64,000 nucleotides of DNA from Eretmocerus hayati (Eukaryota; Arthropoda; Insecta; Hymenoptera; Aphelinidae). Below the pieces are notes generated by a model. It made no database searches. It saw nothing but the letters and a program-made list of their open reading frames with translations, and had not been told where the DNA came from. Location: positions 110,796,246 to 110,860,245 of the forward strand of contig CM056742.1 in the NCBI GenBank assembly GCA_029851415.1, given 5' to 3'. Positions 1-12,247 of the stretch are shown piece by piece; the stretch's first letter is position 1; every line of letters begins with the position of its first letter. A program made the translations under genes and the position numbers.

Positions 1-790
1 CTGGTCCGTTCCAATTCGATCTTATTTGGTGAACTTAGGTTTGGGTTTTTGTAGGTCGATTTAATCCGGTGTAGTTCGATCTAGACTGTTCTCGTTTCAT
101 CTAGTTCACTCTGAATTTGCCTCATTCGGTCTATTTCGGTGTCATTAAGTCTAGTTCGGTCCAATTCAATCTGATCTGCTTTCGTTCGGTCCAATCCAGG
201 CTAGCTCCGTTTAGCTCGGTCCAGTACATCATAGTTCGATCTAGTTTGATCCAAATTGAGCTAATTGGAACCAGCTTGGTCTGATTCGGTATAGTTCTCT
301 CTAGTTCGGTCAAATTAGGTCTGATTTCCTTCAGGTCAGTATAGTTCGGTCTAGTTTTTCTTGTTCGGTCTAAAATGGCTTGATTTGGTCTAATTGAATG
401 CAGTTTGGTCTAGATCGGTCCAATTTGATCTAACTCGATCTAGTTTGGTCTAATTAAGCCCAGCTCGGTCTTGCTCGGTCTAGTTTGGTCTAATTAAGTC
501 CAGCTCGGTCTTGCTCGGTCTAGTTCGGTTGAATTAGGTTCAGTTCAGTCTAAGTCGGTACGGTCTAGTACGGTCCGGCTCCATCAATTCCGGTTTGGCT
601 CGGTCTAGTCCAAGCTAGGTCGATCTACTTCGTTCTAGCTCAGTTCAGCTCGGTTTAGCTCGGTCTAGCTCGATCTAGTATGGTCAAGTTCCGCCCAGTT
701 TGGCCTAGTTCGGTGTAGTTGGGTTCATTCTGGTTTTTCGGGCTTTTCTGATCTACTCTGGTTCAGTGCGTTCTAGTTTGGTCTAATGTG
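1..790. repeat. Degenerate ~10-bp tandem repeat (ctagttcggt type)
   Basis: The stretch is built almost entirely from variants of a 10-11 bp word close to ggtctagttc. One higher-identity doublet is visible: a ~40-bp block starting at ctagtttggtctaattaag near 440 recurs directly at about 480. The regularity fades after about 790. It is minisatellite-like DNA; short reading frames in it only reflect the repeated word. The window starts inside the array, so its full length is unknown. Confidence 0.75.
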
Positions 791-3700
791 GCCTAGCTTG
801 GTCAAGTCTGGTCCAATTAAAACCAGTTCAACAGAAAAATCTCTTACACCGCTATTCATAGTCATTGATAACCCGCAGTTTAGTGTCCTTCCGCGCTTCA
901 AGCGCTGTAGCCGCCGTGGCCGAAGAATCAGTCCGACTCTATGGTGCTCTGCTGCATTAGTGTACTGAAAGAATCTAAAGTAGACGCAGAGACTTAGTTC
1001 CTCCTGTTGCCATACCGACTAAAGCGCCCAACCCATGGAACAACTCTTAACCTCCAGGTTAACAACGACTATCAATATCAGTATTAACACTTCGGGACTT
1101 TGATTTAGCCAACTCAGCCGTTTCGAAAATCGAGAACCATGAATCTGAATTTTCTCATATGATATATCTATCAGCGGGTATCGTTCAAGATAATATCATT
1201 CTTGCGAATTACATAAGAAACTTCTTTCTGGCACCTTAAGTCCATCATCAATCACCATCTTACAACCATCATCATTGAGCTACAAAAGCATTTCAGGGGC
1301 CTCTGACTTATCAAGGACATTTACAAGCCGAAAGAGCGGTAGCGAGTGCGGCAATAACGCTAGTACAAATTAGTCCTCCGATGCCGATCTACGAATTTAA
1401 TATCAAAACGATCAATCTTGTCATCTCGGACACATTCGGTGTTACCCTGAGCTGACCGAAGTTCATACGGTGCTATCGAGAGTTCCCTGCATGACTCATC
1501 ATTGACGAGAAACCTCCGCCGGGAAATCATTTTCTCTATCTGATTCCCTTACTCCTAACTTGTTATACCTGTTCAGCGCAAGTATTAGAGACTTTGCTAG
1601 GTCTCACATTTCAAACTTACTTAAGAGGATGTCGGAGATTGACCCCATGACTTCTGCTAGGGTACCAGCTTTTTCGTAGGTTTCAACTCACGCTCTCAAT
1701 TTTGACCCAATCGATCTGGAATGTCCACAGAAGGCCGAAAATGTCCGTAAGAATGGTGCTCTGGTCCAATCTGTACGCTAATAGATCGCCCCGAGTCGAA
1801 TATCTAGCACAAAGACAAATGTTCAAAGAGGTGAAGTGGCTATTATATTCGAATATTAAGGTCCCCAATATTTGAATCATAACAATTGGACCTGAGCACC
1901 ATTCTTACAGATTCTCCGCATCGAATGAATCATCTCCGCACGTAATCGATGCTGAAATCGAGAAGTTCTTTGAAACCTACGATTTCAGTAACGAGACTGC
2001 GAATTTGAAAACAAACAGCTTGCAGACTCAGAATTACTCGAGGTACATTGAGGCGGATCTCCATCCAGTAGGAGGCGCTCTTGTAGATAGTTCCGACTTG
2101 TGTATTCGTATATGGGTAATCCTCACGACTCGTTAACATCCTGCCCACAGAAGTCTTCAAATTTGGATCTCATGGCACACACCCTAGCGATGGTTCGGAT
2201 GGTTGTTTATGGTTAGAATAGTGAGAAAAATGTTGAAAGCATCATTTTTCCTATGAGGTCATTTGGAGGAATAGGAAATACGTTCTGGTCAACTACGGTC
2301 GAAATCGATTGTTGTTAATTTTAAGACAAAGAGTGGAGAAAACCGGTTTTTAGGCTTTGGTCAATATTTTATCAGGAAGATGACAAAGTTACCATCAAAA
2401 TGCGATCCCATATGTCACAAATAAATATTTTTAGTCCATTTGACAAGCCTCCCGAGTTCACGTAGAGTTTGCTAGCTCACACAATCGAAGTGAGATTATG
2501 AATGTTCTGAAAACCTTTGTTGACTTTGGAATTTCAAGGGAATGGTTCATTCAGAATCAGAATCAACCAAAAAATCCTTTGGGAGTATTTGAGTGAGTTT
2601 TCAGCAAGCAGAGGAGGATTTATCTCTCCAAATTATGCTTCAAAAATGCAATGGAAATGATTTCGTAAGCTTAGAAGGCCAAAATCGATTAGACACACGT
2701 CCTTACATCATTAGATATGATTTCCTACGGAGTTTCCCAGGAGAAAAAATAGCTACCATTCAATTCGCCGACATGCTTCAGATATTAGTGCTTTTTGCAA
2801 CTGGTTTTCGTGACAAAGTTCATCTCGTCAGCAATTCATCATTTCAATCTCAAGCTAGGCCTGCTCTTTCGGGTCGTGGCATTTTGTTTGTGAGATTTAG
2901 ACGTGAATTCACGTATTTTTTTGCTGGAAAAATAAGTATGGGTCTCTTGGTTATTACGGCATTCATAGGCAAACAAAAAAATTCGTCGAATCCGAGCATC
3001 CACTTTTGTAGTTGTCCATACTTCCACTCATCGACAAGCACGCGTCTACAACGATGAGAAATATGAAAGTATACATCCAGATGAATATATTCGCATGCCT
3101 GGGAACATCTTTCAAGGTGGGATTTTTTGGGAGTGAAGCTGGTAGAGCCAAAATGACGCGACGCTCCTTCCAAGCAAATGGTGGAGATCGGGTATTATGA
3201 ATTTTTCCGACCCGATACCGCCGTATCTGGGGCCAAATAATACTCGTTCTGAGGTGTACTTATCAAGAACTATGCCTAGGAACTTTTTTGTTGAGGTATT
3301 ATTGCAAGACATGCGCCCAGGCCCGGGTACCCAGAATGTTAACGAGTCGTGAAAATTATCCATACATGATATCCTAGTGAAGTGTCGTGCTGTGACGAGC
3401 AGTCGCTTCGCATGGCACTGCAGGTGCCGAGCGCTGAGTCATGGCATAAAAATAACATCATGTATTTCACGCATAATTGATTTACATTATCTCTACGCCA
3501 TGCGATGAGTACTTGAGTGCTGGATATAGCAGAACAATAATGACAGCTTAGCGTCATCTGCTAACGCTCGCGCTCGTGGTCGGCGGTCCAGCCGTGGCCA
3601 CTGCTGCTTCAAATACGACGTGTCTTGGTGCTTCTTTCGGGACGTTATCGCGAGGGCTTTACCTCGAATGAGTGTCTAGGTGATCATTCTCGGGGTGCCG

Positions 3701-4048
3701 GTGACCTGGGGAAACTTCTCGTCCACCGCTGATCATCCAGAATCCTGCTTCTTCGTCGCCGTCTCCGCCGGAAGCATAACGGTTGCTCAGGCTGCACGAT
3801 GCTTGTCATTGATCATGCGAGTAATCACCTCTAAACGCTTTCCTTGGGGATTTTTTCGTATGAAGGATCCAGATTAGGTCGTCCTGCACCATTCCCTGGC
3901 TCTGCGTTTCCCATTCAAGCCGTATATTTTGCTTGCGCCAAGTTACAATAAGAGCCGGTTTCCCTATGCATGAACATTGAGGCTACCTCTGGCATGCTCA
4001 GAATTTCGTAACTTCTCTGCTTCCTGATTTCGAAGTGCTTGATGAGTG
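791..4048. other. Unrecognised DNA, no supportable gene
   Basis: No protein family, RNA gene or long reading frame is recognisable on either strand. The longest open stretch (2593-3057, +) opens with GTG rather than ATG, has no recognisable domain and is overlapped by open frames on the other strand, so it is not called. The only structure seen is the small inverted repeat listed at 1747-1908. Base composition is unremarkable. Confidence 0.5.
1747..1908. repeat. Small inverted repeat, possible MITE remnant
   Basis: A 24-bp arm at 1747-1770 (starting gtaagaatggtgctc) is the reverse complement of 1885-1908 with one mismatch. The arms enclose about 114 bp of unrelated sequence. This is the layout of a very short non-autonomous DNA element, but no target-site duplication is clear. 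Confidence 0.45.
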
Positions 4049-4229
4049 TGCTCAGAATGTCATAAAAACCACCCTCTTTCAGATAAACAAACTCGCATAC
4101 AACTGGAATGATTCTATCTGAAGACTAACAGAAGTTCTTGGTTGCGGCTGTTTTGAAACGCACGAATGTTTCACCACGAACTTGGTTTGTGGCCTTTTGC
4201 ATGTTGCTTGATGATCTCTTCAGCATAAC
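4049..4229. repeat. Flanking repeat unit, left copy
   Basis: This stretch (tgctcagaatgtcat onward) recurs in the same orientation at 23981-24165, on the other side of the BEL element. Subtracting the 19,605-bp BEL element and its 5-bp duplication leaves about 322 bp between the copies. The BEL element therefore appears to have inserted into a pre-existing tandem or locally duplicated unit of roughly that length. Confidence 0.6.
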
Positions 4230-4234
4230 ACCAT
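4230..4234. other. Target-site duplication (accat) of BEL element, left
   Basis: The five bases accat lie immediately 5' of the first LTR and recur immediately 3' of the second LTR at 23840-23844. BEL/Pao integrases typically generate 5-bp duplications. This pairs two LTRs more than 19 kb apart as one insertion. Confidence 0.8.
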
Positions 4235-4696
4235 TGTTCAAGATTCGAATATTCGTACAGCGAGATGCGCTTGCTCGTTTCCCCCCGGAATAGTATTATA
4301 TTGAGTTCGATGTCACCAATACCACGATAGCCGTGCGTGTGCCTTACCTCTTCTCTATAGAGCTCGCAAAAGCTCCAAATCAGTTCAGCCTTGACCAAGG
4401 CCCACGGCGAATCTTTTGTTCACCCCGTGCACGTGACGATCGCTCAGTATATACTTATATATTGACCAAAGTTCTTCCTGTGTGTGCCTGTGGATTGTGT
4501 GGCATCCTCACACGATCAACTCAGCAGACTTCATGCGATCGACAAACTGTGTGTTGAGATCTTAAGCTTAGTGAATGAATGTGATTCATTGTGAAGTTAC
4601 ACGAAACATTCAAATCACTGGCTTGGATCACCAACCCCGCTCCAGACTCCCTATCCCCGTATTTTCCTCCAAGGGAAGCACCTCAACTCCCGAACA
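4235..4696 (+). repeat. 5' LTR of BEL/Pao element (462 bp)
   Basis: It begins tgttcaagattcg and ends cccgaaca, the usual TG...CA form, and aligns along its length with 22877-23839 once the insertion in that copy is removed. Similarity ends exactly at the terminal aaca: this copy continues into the primer-binding site, the other into flanking DNA. A TATA-like word lies in cagtatatactt near 4446-4457, a likely core promoter; the AATAAA present in the 3' LTR reads AATGAA here. Confidence 0.85.
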
Positions 4697-4697
4697 T

Positions 4698-4715
4698 TGG
4701 TCCTTCGAGTCGGAT
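4698..4715 (+). promoter_or_regulatory. Primer-binding site, tRNA-Tyr type
   Basis: One base after the LTR comes tggtccttcgagtcggat. It is the complement of the 3' end of insect tRNA-Tyr (including CCA) with one mismatch, as I recall that tRNA. The second BEL/Pao element in this window has the same site without the mismatch at 61854-61872. Confidence 0.75.
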
Positions 4716-5204
4716 GAGGAGCCGGCAAGAGCAGATTTTCAACGATCTCATGGTGAATTTCAGTCATTCGCAGTAAGTTGTAAATCGATTCTCACGATTT
4801 CCTGGAGGGCAATCGCACTAAATTTCGGAGCCTTTCCCCTCGCTCTCTGCTCATCATCAACGAACTGAGCGACGTACGAGCATTGTACAGAAAAGTCACT
4901 GCACTACCCTCGCGTGCAAGTCAAAAATGCATCGTCGTGCGACCCCCACGGACCCTGTGTGAGCTTGCAGCTACACGTGGGGATCATCTACAGGAGAGAT
5001 ATTTTATCTCTCTCGCACCGCTGTAACGGCCGAGTTGGTCGAAATTTCATCGCGCCACACGTGACAGCACTCTAGTCCGTGTGAGCTTCTACTGAGTAGA
5101 GCAGTCAATCACCTGATGGCCTTTTCGAAAGCCGTTGACGCGTGCAAGCCCCTCATTTCCCGCGTCGCACCTCGCCTCAACGTCTCTCTCTATCTCTCTC
5201 TAGC
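4716..5204 (+). other. BEL/Pao leader remnant
   Basis: This follows the primer-binding site and should be untranslated leader or the very start of the internal region. Short open frames occur but none matches a Gag protein. The stretch runs up to a short TC-rich microsatellite (about 5170-5201), after which the CR1-like LINE appears to begin. The exact boundary between leader and LINE cannot be read from one copy. Confidence 0.5.
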
Positions 5205-5472
5205 GTGGTGAGTACAGAAAGACTATTCTCGTTCTGCTCTATCACAGAAATATTGTTTCTGCAAAACCCTGGCCCTCGGGCCCTGTTACAGATCATCGCT
5301 GCACGTACTGTGCAGTCCAGAATCAGGACAGATGTTATCTCATCTGTGCTGCTCTTGACTGCATTTTTCTGAAAATATATAATCGTGCCCCAGCTGGAAA
5401 GAGGTTAGCTGCTAACTCTCCGTAATATCCACCCTCGCTACATTTGGCGGGAGTTGCGTAGTACTGTAACCA

Positions 5473-6793
5473 ATGAGTGACAACGAGTCTATATTCATGG
5501 ATACTGGACAAGTTACAGGTGCGTCTAGAATTGACAACACTGGAAAGTCTAGAATTGACAACGCCGGAACTTCGAGAAAGCAAGTACTCAACACGGATAT
5601 GTCAGATGCCAGCACGAATGACATGCCCCCCACTAAGCAGTCTAAGCAGACAAACGCCGGAGCACCACAACAGCTGGATGCCGAGGAAGTAAGCGAAATG
5701 ACATCCAATATGCGTGCATATCGCAATTCGTTATTTGATTATTTCAATCGCGGTCAAGACTCTGAGAATAAAAAGGCCCTACGTTCTGTTGGTATTGAAG
5801 TTTTTGATACATTCAGTCAAGTTTCTACTGCGTACATGAACAGTATGGCCATGAATAATTTTGCCTCTCAGCGTAAATCTTCTCTCGATCTTGCTTGCGA
5901 TCATATAAAAAACCTTGCTGAGAAAATTGACTGTCAGGTTTCTTCTGCTTCAAGCTATGCTAACGTACTGAAAGGTAAATCAGGAAATTTGAACAACAAA
6001 CAACCCTTCCATAAGGTATCTTTCAATCGTGGAAAGTCGTTTAGCATCAAACCTGCTAAGAGAGTGATTATTGGACCTTGTGATAATGCCAAGAACGGTA
6101 CACCTCTTCGCTTTCAACCAAGCAAGCCCTGCAGAAAATTATTGATCTGTAAAGATGAAACTACGTATAGATCGTGTCAGATTTGGACCTGATAGCTCGG
6201 TTATCATTGAGGGCGAAGGCTTTAATTCGTCTCTATTTATTACTGATGCTGTTCTTGCTGAAAGTGGCTTCGAGTTTAAAGAAGACAAGAAAATGAATCC
6301 TAGACTCATTATCCATGTATTCCCTATTGATCTGTCAGAAAACGATTTAAAGAGCTGTATCGTTGAACAAAATTTGCCTGATGCCTCTATGGATGATGCC
6401 AAACTTGTATATTTATATCCTGTCCGTGAAAATAAGCGTTACCGATCATGTATTATCGAGAACTTGCCGGAGAATAGACTTTCACTTTCGAACCGGCAAA
6501 AAGTTAATATCAATTGGCTTCGCTGACGGATCGCCGATCATATTAGTATTCTACAATGTTTCAAATGCTCGGGCTTTGGACATGTAGCTCAAAAGTGCAC
6601 AAATAATAATTGTTGTGTATATTGTGCTGGAGAACACGAAAGTAGAGATAATAACTCGAAGAGCAACTTGAAATGTGGCAACTGTTTCAATGCTAAACTC
6701 GCGTGTCATGTACACTCTTCTAGTGATAAATCCAAATGTCCTATCTTGCGTCGTAAAATCAAGCGCAAAATAACGCTGAGTAATTATGGCTAG
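5473..6793 (+). pseudogene. CR1-like ORF1 (nucleic-acid-binding, CCHC knuckles), broken
   Basis: The N-terminal part is open from ATG 5473 to 6192; the protein then continues in the +2 frame from about 6155, which places one frameshift at about 6155-6190. A TGA at 6524-6526 interrupts that second frame, which continues to a stop at 6791-6793. The C-terminus holds zinc knuckles: CFKCSGFGHVAQKC starting at 6557, then CVYC and CGNC motifs. ORF1 proteins of this kind coat the LINE RNA and act as chaperones. The terminal stop overlaps the ORF2 start at 6786 by 8 bp, a coupling typical of two-ORF LINEs. The N-terminal third is polar and low in recognisable domains. Confidence 0.75.
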
Positions 6794-9617
6794 GGCACCT
6801 CAGAAACTACGAGTTGGTCACCTCAACGTTCAATCGCTTGAGCCACATATCTTAGATAGCACCGCACTCATCCAGCAATACGATCTTCATCTTCTTGCTA
6901 TTAATGAATCTTGGCTAAAGGCCGATAAGCACATTTCTTCGCGATTTCGATTTCATGATCACCGTATAATTAGACATGATCGTGTCGGGAAGGGTGGAGG
7001 TGGTGTTGCGTTACTTGTCCATAAAGCTATTCAAGCCAAAATTAGTGATAAGTCGGCACAGTCCGATATATATCAGAAGAGACCCGAGTTTTTTCTTGTA
7101 ATGCTGGAAGTCGGACCTATGAGGATCTTGATATGCAATGTTTGCAGCCCCCCAAAATGCGGCTACTGGTCTGACGTCGAAGAAGCACTCCTAAATTGCA
7201 CTCTCAAGTACGACTCCCTGATTTTATCTGGAGACTTGAATATAGATTGGCACTCGGATAAGACCACATCTAGGATTCTGAAGAATTCCTTAGATTCTCT
7301 CGGCCTTTACACAATTCCATTCCAACCTACCAATCATTTTATCAGAGATGGCCTGTCTGGCAGCAGCACGATTGACTATCTATGCTGCTCAGATACCTCA
7401 AAAATCTCATCATTCAGTCAGCACTACCATCCGGAAATTTCTGAGCACGAAGTTCTTTTGGTGGAATTTTTGTCCGGAATGGCTCGTCATTCACCAAAGA
7501 GCATAACTGTACGCTCGTTCCGGAACATCAATGTGGACCTGTTTCAGACAGATCTAGCTAGCATCGATCGGAATCCGATTGAGCTCTTCCGCAATGTTGA
7601 TAGTAAGGTTGAATTCTTCACAACTGCTCTCAGGAATTTATATGATAAATATGCACCATATAGAACTTTTGTGCCCAATAAAGATTGTTTTCTTGGATTA
7701 ATCGACACATCCGTGAAATGATCAGAGCTCGTAATCGAGCTCTGATTATCATCTGAGTAGAGAGAAAAAGTCAAATCGAGCTGCTGACACGTTAGCTTTG
7801 TAGGACAACTGAGGAATCCTGTACAACTAGCCATCAAGTATGCGAAGTCAGCTTACTATAGAGATAAAATGCATAAAGCTCGGGACTCTTCTGAACTGTG
7901 GGAGTGTATTAATGATCTAGGTCTGAAATCGAGAGCTTGCGTACCTGTAGAATTTTCATCTGATCTTGATGCGTTCAATCAATTTTTCATCGGTGACGGA
8001 AATGCTCCCCAACTCAAAGATATGCGGCCGACGGTTAGGATATCACCCGATCAACGATTTTATTTCAAACATGTAGAACCTCTCAATGTAATCTCTGCAC
8101 TTAGTAAAATTCGAACCAATGCACGTGGCATGGACGATATTCCGATCAAATTCGTGAAAGAATGCTTGCCTACCATTTTGCCTGTATTGATGAAGATATT
8201 TGACTGCTCACTGCAGTCGGGAGTCTTCCCCGCTCTCTGGGAAAGTGCAATCGAGAGACCCATCCCGAAGTGTAATGCTCCTACAGTGTTCAATGACTCC
8301 CGACCTTTCAGTATAACCTGTGCGGTATCCAAACTCCTTGAATCAGGGGCTCTAGAAAAAATTTCTGACTTTGCTGTTGAGTGTGGTCTGCTGGACCCAC
8401 TGCAATCTGGTTTTAGTAAGAAACACAGTACACACACTGCACTTTTGAAAATATCCGATGATATCCGCGATGTTATCGATAATGAAATGGTTACTCTTAT
8501 GATTGCAATTGACTTTTCTTGGGCTTTTGATCTAGTAAACATCAGTGTACTGATGGATGAATTTAAATTCCTCGGATTCTCTGATGCCGCGTGTGAGTGA
8601 ATCAGATCATATCTTTCAGACCGAATACAAAAAATAGTTTCGCCAATCTTCATCTTTTGTCAATAGGAAATCAGGAGTACCCCAAGGAACTAAAACTGGT
8701 CCGCCTTCCTTCTCGTTTAGCATCATTGATCTACCTTCATGCCTGCGCTTCTGCTCTCACCATCTTTATGCAGATGACTGCACTATATACTATTCCGGCC
8801 AATTCCGTGAAATTCGAACAATAGTCGAAAGAGTCGAACATGATGCAAATAATATCGCTGGATAGGTGCGTGTGAACGGGCTTAAGATGAATATGAGAAA
8901 AACGAAAGCGAAGTGGTTTGGCTCTAGGAGTTTCATGAATCGATTGCAAAAGTCTTCTTCACCCATGCCTGTTGTGGATGGTCAACCGATTGAGTACTGT
9001 GACTCTTTCAAAATCTTAGGTGTTACGCTTGATGGGCAACTAACAATGCAAGAGCAATGTAACCAGTCTGTGGGAAAGTCCTTTGTGGCCTTGTCCAGGA
9101 TACGCAAATGTGTTGACTGTATTCCAAGGAACACTAAGTTGATGCTCGTCAAGTCCCTCGTCTTTCCTTATTTGGAATATTGTGCCGATTTATTCTTGGT
9201 TTGTCAGACAGATCAACTTTCCCTTCAACTTGGTCGCTGTAAGAACGCTGTTTTACGTTTTGCAACTGGACACGAAAGAGATGAGCACATCACACCTTTA
9301 TAGAGGAAATTGAAAATTTTACTGTATACGTTGAGGCGTGACTAGCTCGCTGTGTTCTGTTGAGCTGCATCCTTTCATCGAAGGAGCCATTTTACTTAGC
9401 AAACAAATTCAAATTCCGTCCAAATGACCAAACAGGGTCTAAAAGATGTTCGCCACTTGACCTGATTTGCCATGGGCAGAGACTGAAATGTACAAAAATT
9501 CGTTCTGCGTTGGAGCCGCGCGTTTGTGGAACGATGTTCCTCTTGAAATTCGCAAAATGTATAAAAAGACACATTTCGAAGTTGCTCTTGAAAGATTTTA
9601 CCTGGACGTGAGACTTT
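6786..9617 (+). pseudogene. CR1-like ORF2 (endonuclease and reverse transcriptase), broken
   Basis: ATG 6786 opens an exonuclease-endonuclease-phosphatase domain (NESWLK near residue 40, SGDLNIDW near 150, STIDY near 195, SEHEVLLVE near 220) that nicks target DNA. A frameshift follows near 7700, with return to the frame by about 7800. RT is open from about 7810 to 8597 (RPFSI, LQSGFSKKHSTHTA, and motif A with D at DFSWAFD). A TGA at 8598-8600 replaces what is normally Trp. RT motif B (VPQGT) and the YADD catalytic box (8767-8778) lie in another frame. A further stop falls near 8862; 8866-9303 codes the thumb region. The C-terminal LWN motif survives around 9510-9560. Inactive. Confidence 0.8.
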
Positions 9618-9859
9618 GACTTTGCCTTGTATTTAAATGCTCATTGTTTGATTGTATATATTCATATGCCTATGATTTTTATTTTCATGAATTCTTACAT
9701 TTATTCGCTTATTATTTGTTTTCATCTTTCTATAGGTTTAATTTCCTTGTGTCAGTTCACCAGCACCTCTACTTGCAGTGCGTGCGTTATATGTTACCTA
9801 TTAATATTGCCAAAGATATGTAAAGTTTTGACGATGTAGGACCTGGAGTCCTTGGTCTC

Positions 9860-9865
9860 AATAAA
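9860..9865 (+). terminator. Polyadenylation signal AATAAA of CR1-like LINE
   Basis: AATAAA lies about 25 bases before the attcattcattc tail that ends the element, at the expected place for the 3' end of a LINE transcript. Confidence 0.6.
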
Positions 9866-9883
9866 GAAATCATATCTCATTCA

Positions 9884-9890
<7 letters not shown>

Positions 9891-9934
<44 letters not shown>
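9891..9934. repeat. (TC)n microsatellite
   Basis: A near-perfect TC run of about 44 bp lies between the tail of the first CR1-like LINE and the 5'-truncated start of the second. Similar TC runs mark almost every element boundary between 5170 and 18825. Confidence 0.9.
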
Positions 9935-9937
<3 letters not shown>

Positions 9938-10420
9938 GATTACTGCACGGTCGTGTACCTCGACGCCACGAACGAACAACGGCAACGGATACAGCGACTA
10001 AGCAACTCATGTGTGAGGTACATTTTTAATCTCAGAAGAGATGAGCACATCACCCCGATTAGGGGACGTTTGGGTTTGTTACGTACTGATTCACGGAGAA
10101 TGTACTTCGCAGCTCTGTTAATGCACAAGATCGTGCATTTAGGAGAGCCTGGCTACCTAGCTGCGATGTTCACCAGGTACCAATCCAAATGCCCCGCACG
10201 CGGCGATACAGAAGAGCGGGTACTCAAAATTCCCAATATGAGACTTGAGTACGGAAGAAGGTCATTCCAGGTTCAATGTGCTCATTTGTGGAACTTTCTC
10301 CCTCTGGGCTTTCGGCAGCTGGGGAAGACATCACTAGTGAAAGAATCCCTGGAAGATTTTTTACTAACCCAGTCTTTGCAGAAAATTGATGTGGAGGAGA
10401 GGTATTATTTTAATCTTTAA
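9935..10420 (+). pseudogene. CR1-like RT C-terminal fragment
   Basis: The frame is open from the truncation point (reading LDYCTVVYLDA) to a stop at 10418-10420, about 161 codons. It contains RDEHITPIRGRLGLL and the conserved LWNFLP motif near the C-terminus, both characteristic of the region downstream of RT in CR1-related LINEs. The catalytic part is absent and there is no start codon of its own, so this is a truncated relic, although its frame is intact. Confidence 0.8.
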
Positions 10421-10730
10421 TCTGTGATGGGCTCTTCTTTAGCTTAGTATTTTTTACATGTGACCTCAGTCACCTAATTGGTGATCTATAGCTGTGATAT
10501 TAGTGCGAGCCCTTACCCCTCTTTTTATACTTCTGAGTATGCACCCTGACTAGTCACGAATTGTGATACTTATTGTCCTTGAGCAAACCAGTAATTGACT
10601 GAAATTATCATTATTATTTTGTGTACATATATTATATTCATCCCTAGAGGTGCTATTACATTTTAACGGGCATATGTAGGCGTATGTAATTGTATTTTTT
10701 GTCTCCGGACGAATAAATGACATGTCTCTC
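9935..10730 (+). mobile_element. 5'-truncated CR1-like LINE fragment
   Basis: The fragment begins abruptly after a TC microsatellite inside the RT C-terminal coding region and runs through a 3' UTR of about 290 bp to AATAAA at 10712-10717, then meets another TC tract. Sequence and 3' UTR differ from the preceding LINE, so it is a related but separate family. 5' truncation is the usual result of incomplete reverse transcription of LINEs. Confidence 0.8.
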
Positions 10731-10734
10731 TCTC

Positions 10735-12247
10735 TTTTTTTTTCTTTTGATTTTTTAGGTAGCTGTAGGGCGAGAAACGCTGCGACGTTCTGCCGGGAAG
10801 CAATCCTTCTGCTTCTCCGGGTTGGTGAGGTCTCGGTCGAGACGGCTTGTCCGTCCCCCCCCCCCCCCCCCCCCAACAGTACCGGGCTGGGATCCGCATC
10901 GATACGGCCACCCTTTCCGATTAAAACCCTCTCTCCCTTCTCCGTTGGCGTCGGCCATTAGACAAGGAAGAGATCCACCGAACTTACCAATCCGGCCCCG
11001 GGACCGCGTGAGCATCACTTCAGGACCGGCGGCGTCTCGCGCTCTAGATGGAGCGGCTCTCTCTTCAAGACTCGCAGGTCTTGTTCCTCCTTTCTTGGTC
11101 TCTTCCCTGCTCTTCATTCTTCTTTCTTCGATCTTCCTTCTTCTCTGTCCTTTCTTCTTCCTTCCTTCTTCAAAGCATCATGTTCCTCCTCGAATAATTG
11201 GGACCTCTTTTGTTCGAATTGACAGACTCACTCTATTTCGCCTGCTTCGAGGCGCCTCACTTGCCTCTCTTGCTCCTCTTTGCGGGTCATCACCAGCTTG
11301 ATGTATCCGGTGAGTCTCCTGGTTGCGGAGCAAGTACGGGACGAGATTCTCAGGTTTTAGTTGAGCACCCAGTCATTCATCCAGCTCGGCACGCTCTCTT
11401 CGGGTGTCACTGCACTTGAACAGGGCATGCTCAGCGTCATCCCAATCGTCCCCGCATGTCTGGCATGCTGGGGTTGTCCTCTTCTTGAACCGGGTCAGGT
11501 AGGCACCGAAGCAACCGTGATCACTCAGTGCCTGCGTCGTCCAGTAGTCCATCTCTCCCTGGGTGCATTTCGCCCACTTGGCTACGTCACGGATCAACCG
11601 GTGCGTCGATCTGCCATTCGAAAATGGCGAATCCCACTCAGTTTGCCACTGTTCGTGGGTGGTCCCCTTCTCGTTGTCATGGATGATCTCCTTCATCGTC
11701 GGAGTGAGTACTCGTTCGGCTCCGATCACTTTCTGGCGGTCCCAGATCCTCACTCGCTCCGCGACGAGCAAGTGGATGGGCGGTGTACTCGCCAATACGT
11801 AAGCCGCATCTCCTGACACGGTGCGGTAGGCACGGATACTCCTCAGGGCCGCTCTCCGGTGGACAGGCCCCATTCTCTTCTCGATGATGGTCTTCTCTAC
11901 TCTCTTTCCCCACACGGGTGCACCGTACAGCATGATGGAGGTGGTGACGGTGTTGAGAAGTGCGTGCCTCTTTTCCTTGGGTCTTCCGATATTCGGCATA
12001 AGCCTCTGGAGCGTCGCACCGACCCTGCTCGCCTTCTGGCCGGCTTCCTGGATGTTCTTCTCAAACGATCACTCGTCGTCGAGCCATACACCGAGGTATT
12101 TCAGCTCTGTCTTCCAAGGGATCTCTTGCCCGTTGATATATAACCGGGGTAAGTCAAACTTCCTACGCCTTGTGACCACGATTGCTTCGCACTTCTTGAC
12201 AGCGAGCTCCAGAGGCCTGCTGATCATCCACTCGTAGACTCGGGCCA
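10735..12247 (-). mobile_element. R1-clade LINE copy A, 5'-truncated
   Basis: Read on the minus strand, the copy ends in a short A-rich tail (T-rich on the plus strand, 10735-10758) beside GA/TC repeats. Its coding part aligns with the C-terminal half of ORF2 of copy C, and similarity stops at 12246-12247, where TC repeats begin. A poly-C run of 19 interrupts the 3' UTR at 10856-10874. The 3' UTR resembles that of copy D rather than those of copies B and C, so at least two subfamilies are present. Confidence 0.85.
11178..12247 (-). pseudogene. R1-clade ORF2 C-terminal fragment (copy A)
   Basis: This is homologous to the C-terminal third of ORF2 in copy C (13169-14236). It keeps the post-RT region and the CCHC finger CQTCGDDWDDAEHALFKC. 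Two Trp codons have become TGA, one near 12068 and one near 11373, and a deletion relative to copy C lies near the C-terminus (around 11310-11330). The longest intact frame is 11373-11999. The RT catalytic box is missing because of the truncation. Confidence 0.8.

Larger units (their letters stand above)
5205..9890 (+). mobile_element. CR1-like non-LTR retrotransposon, near full length, decayed
   Basis: The order is 5' leader, ORF1 with CCHC knuckles, ORF2 with apurinic-type endonuclease and RT, a short 3' UTR with AATAAA at 9860-9865, and a tail of attcattcattc. No RNase H domain is present. The RT C-terminus carries the RDEHITP motif of CR1-related LINEs. Both ends touch TC microsatellites (5170-5201 and 9891-9934). 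Several frameshifts and stop codons make it inactive. The 5' limit is inferred from the microsatellite and may be off by some hundred bases. Confidence 0.75.

Noticed and set aside
2593..3057. 154-codon open frame as a host gene
   Set aside because: It opens with GTG, has no recognisable domain, splice context or promoter, and overlaps competing frames on the other strand.
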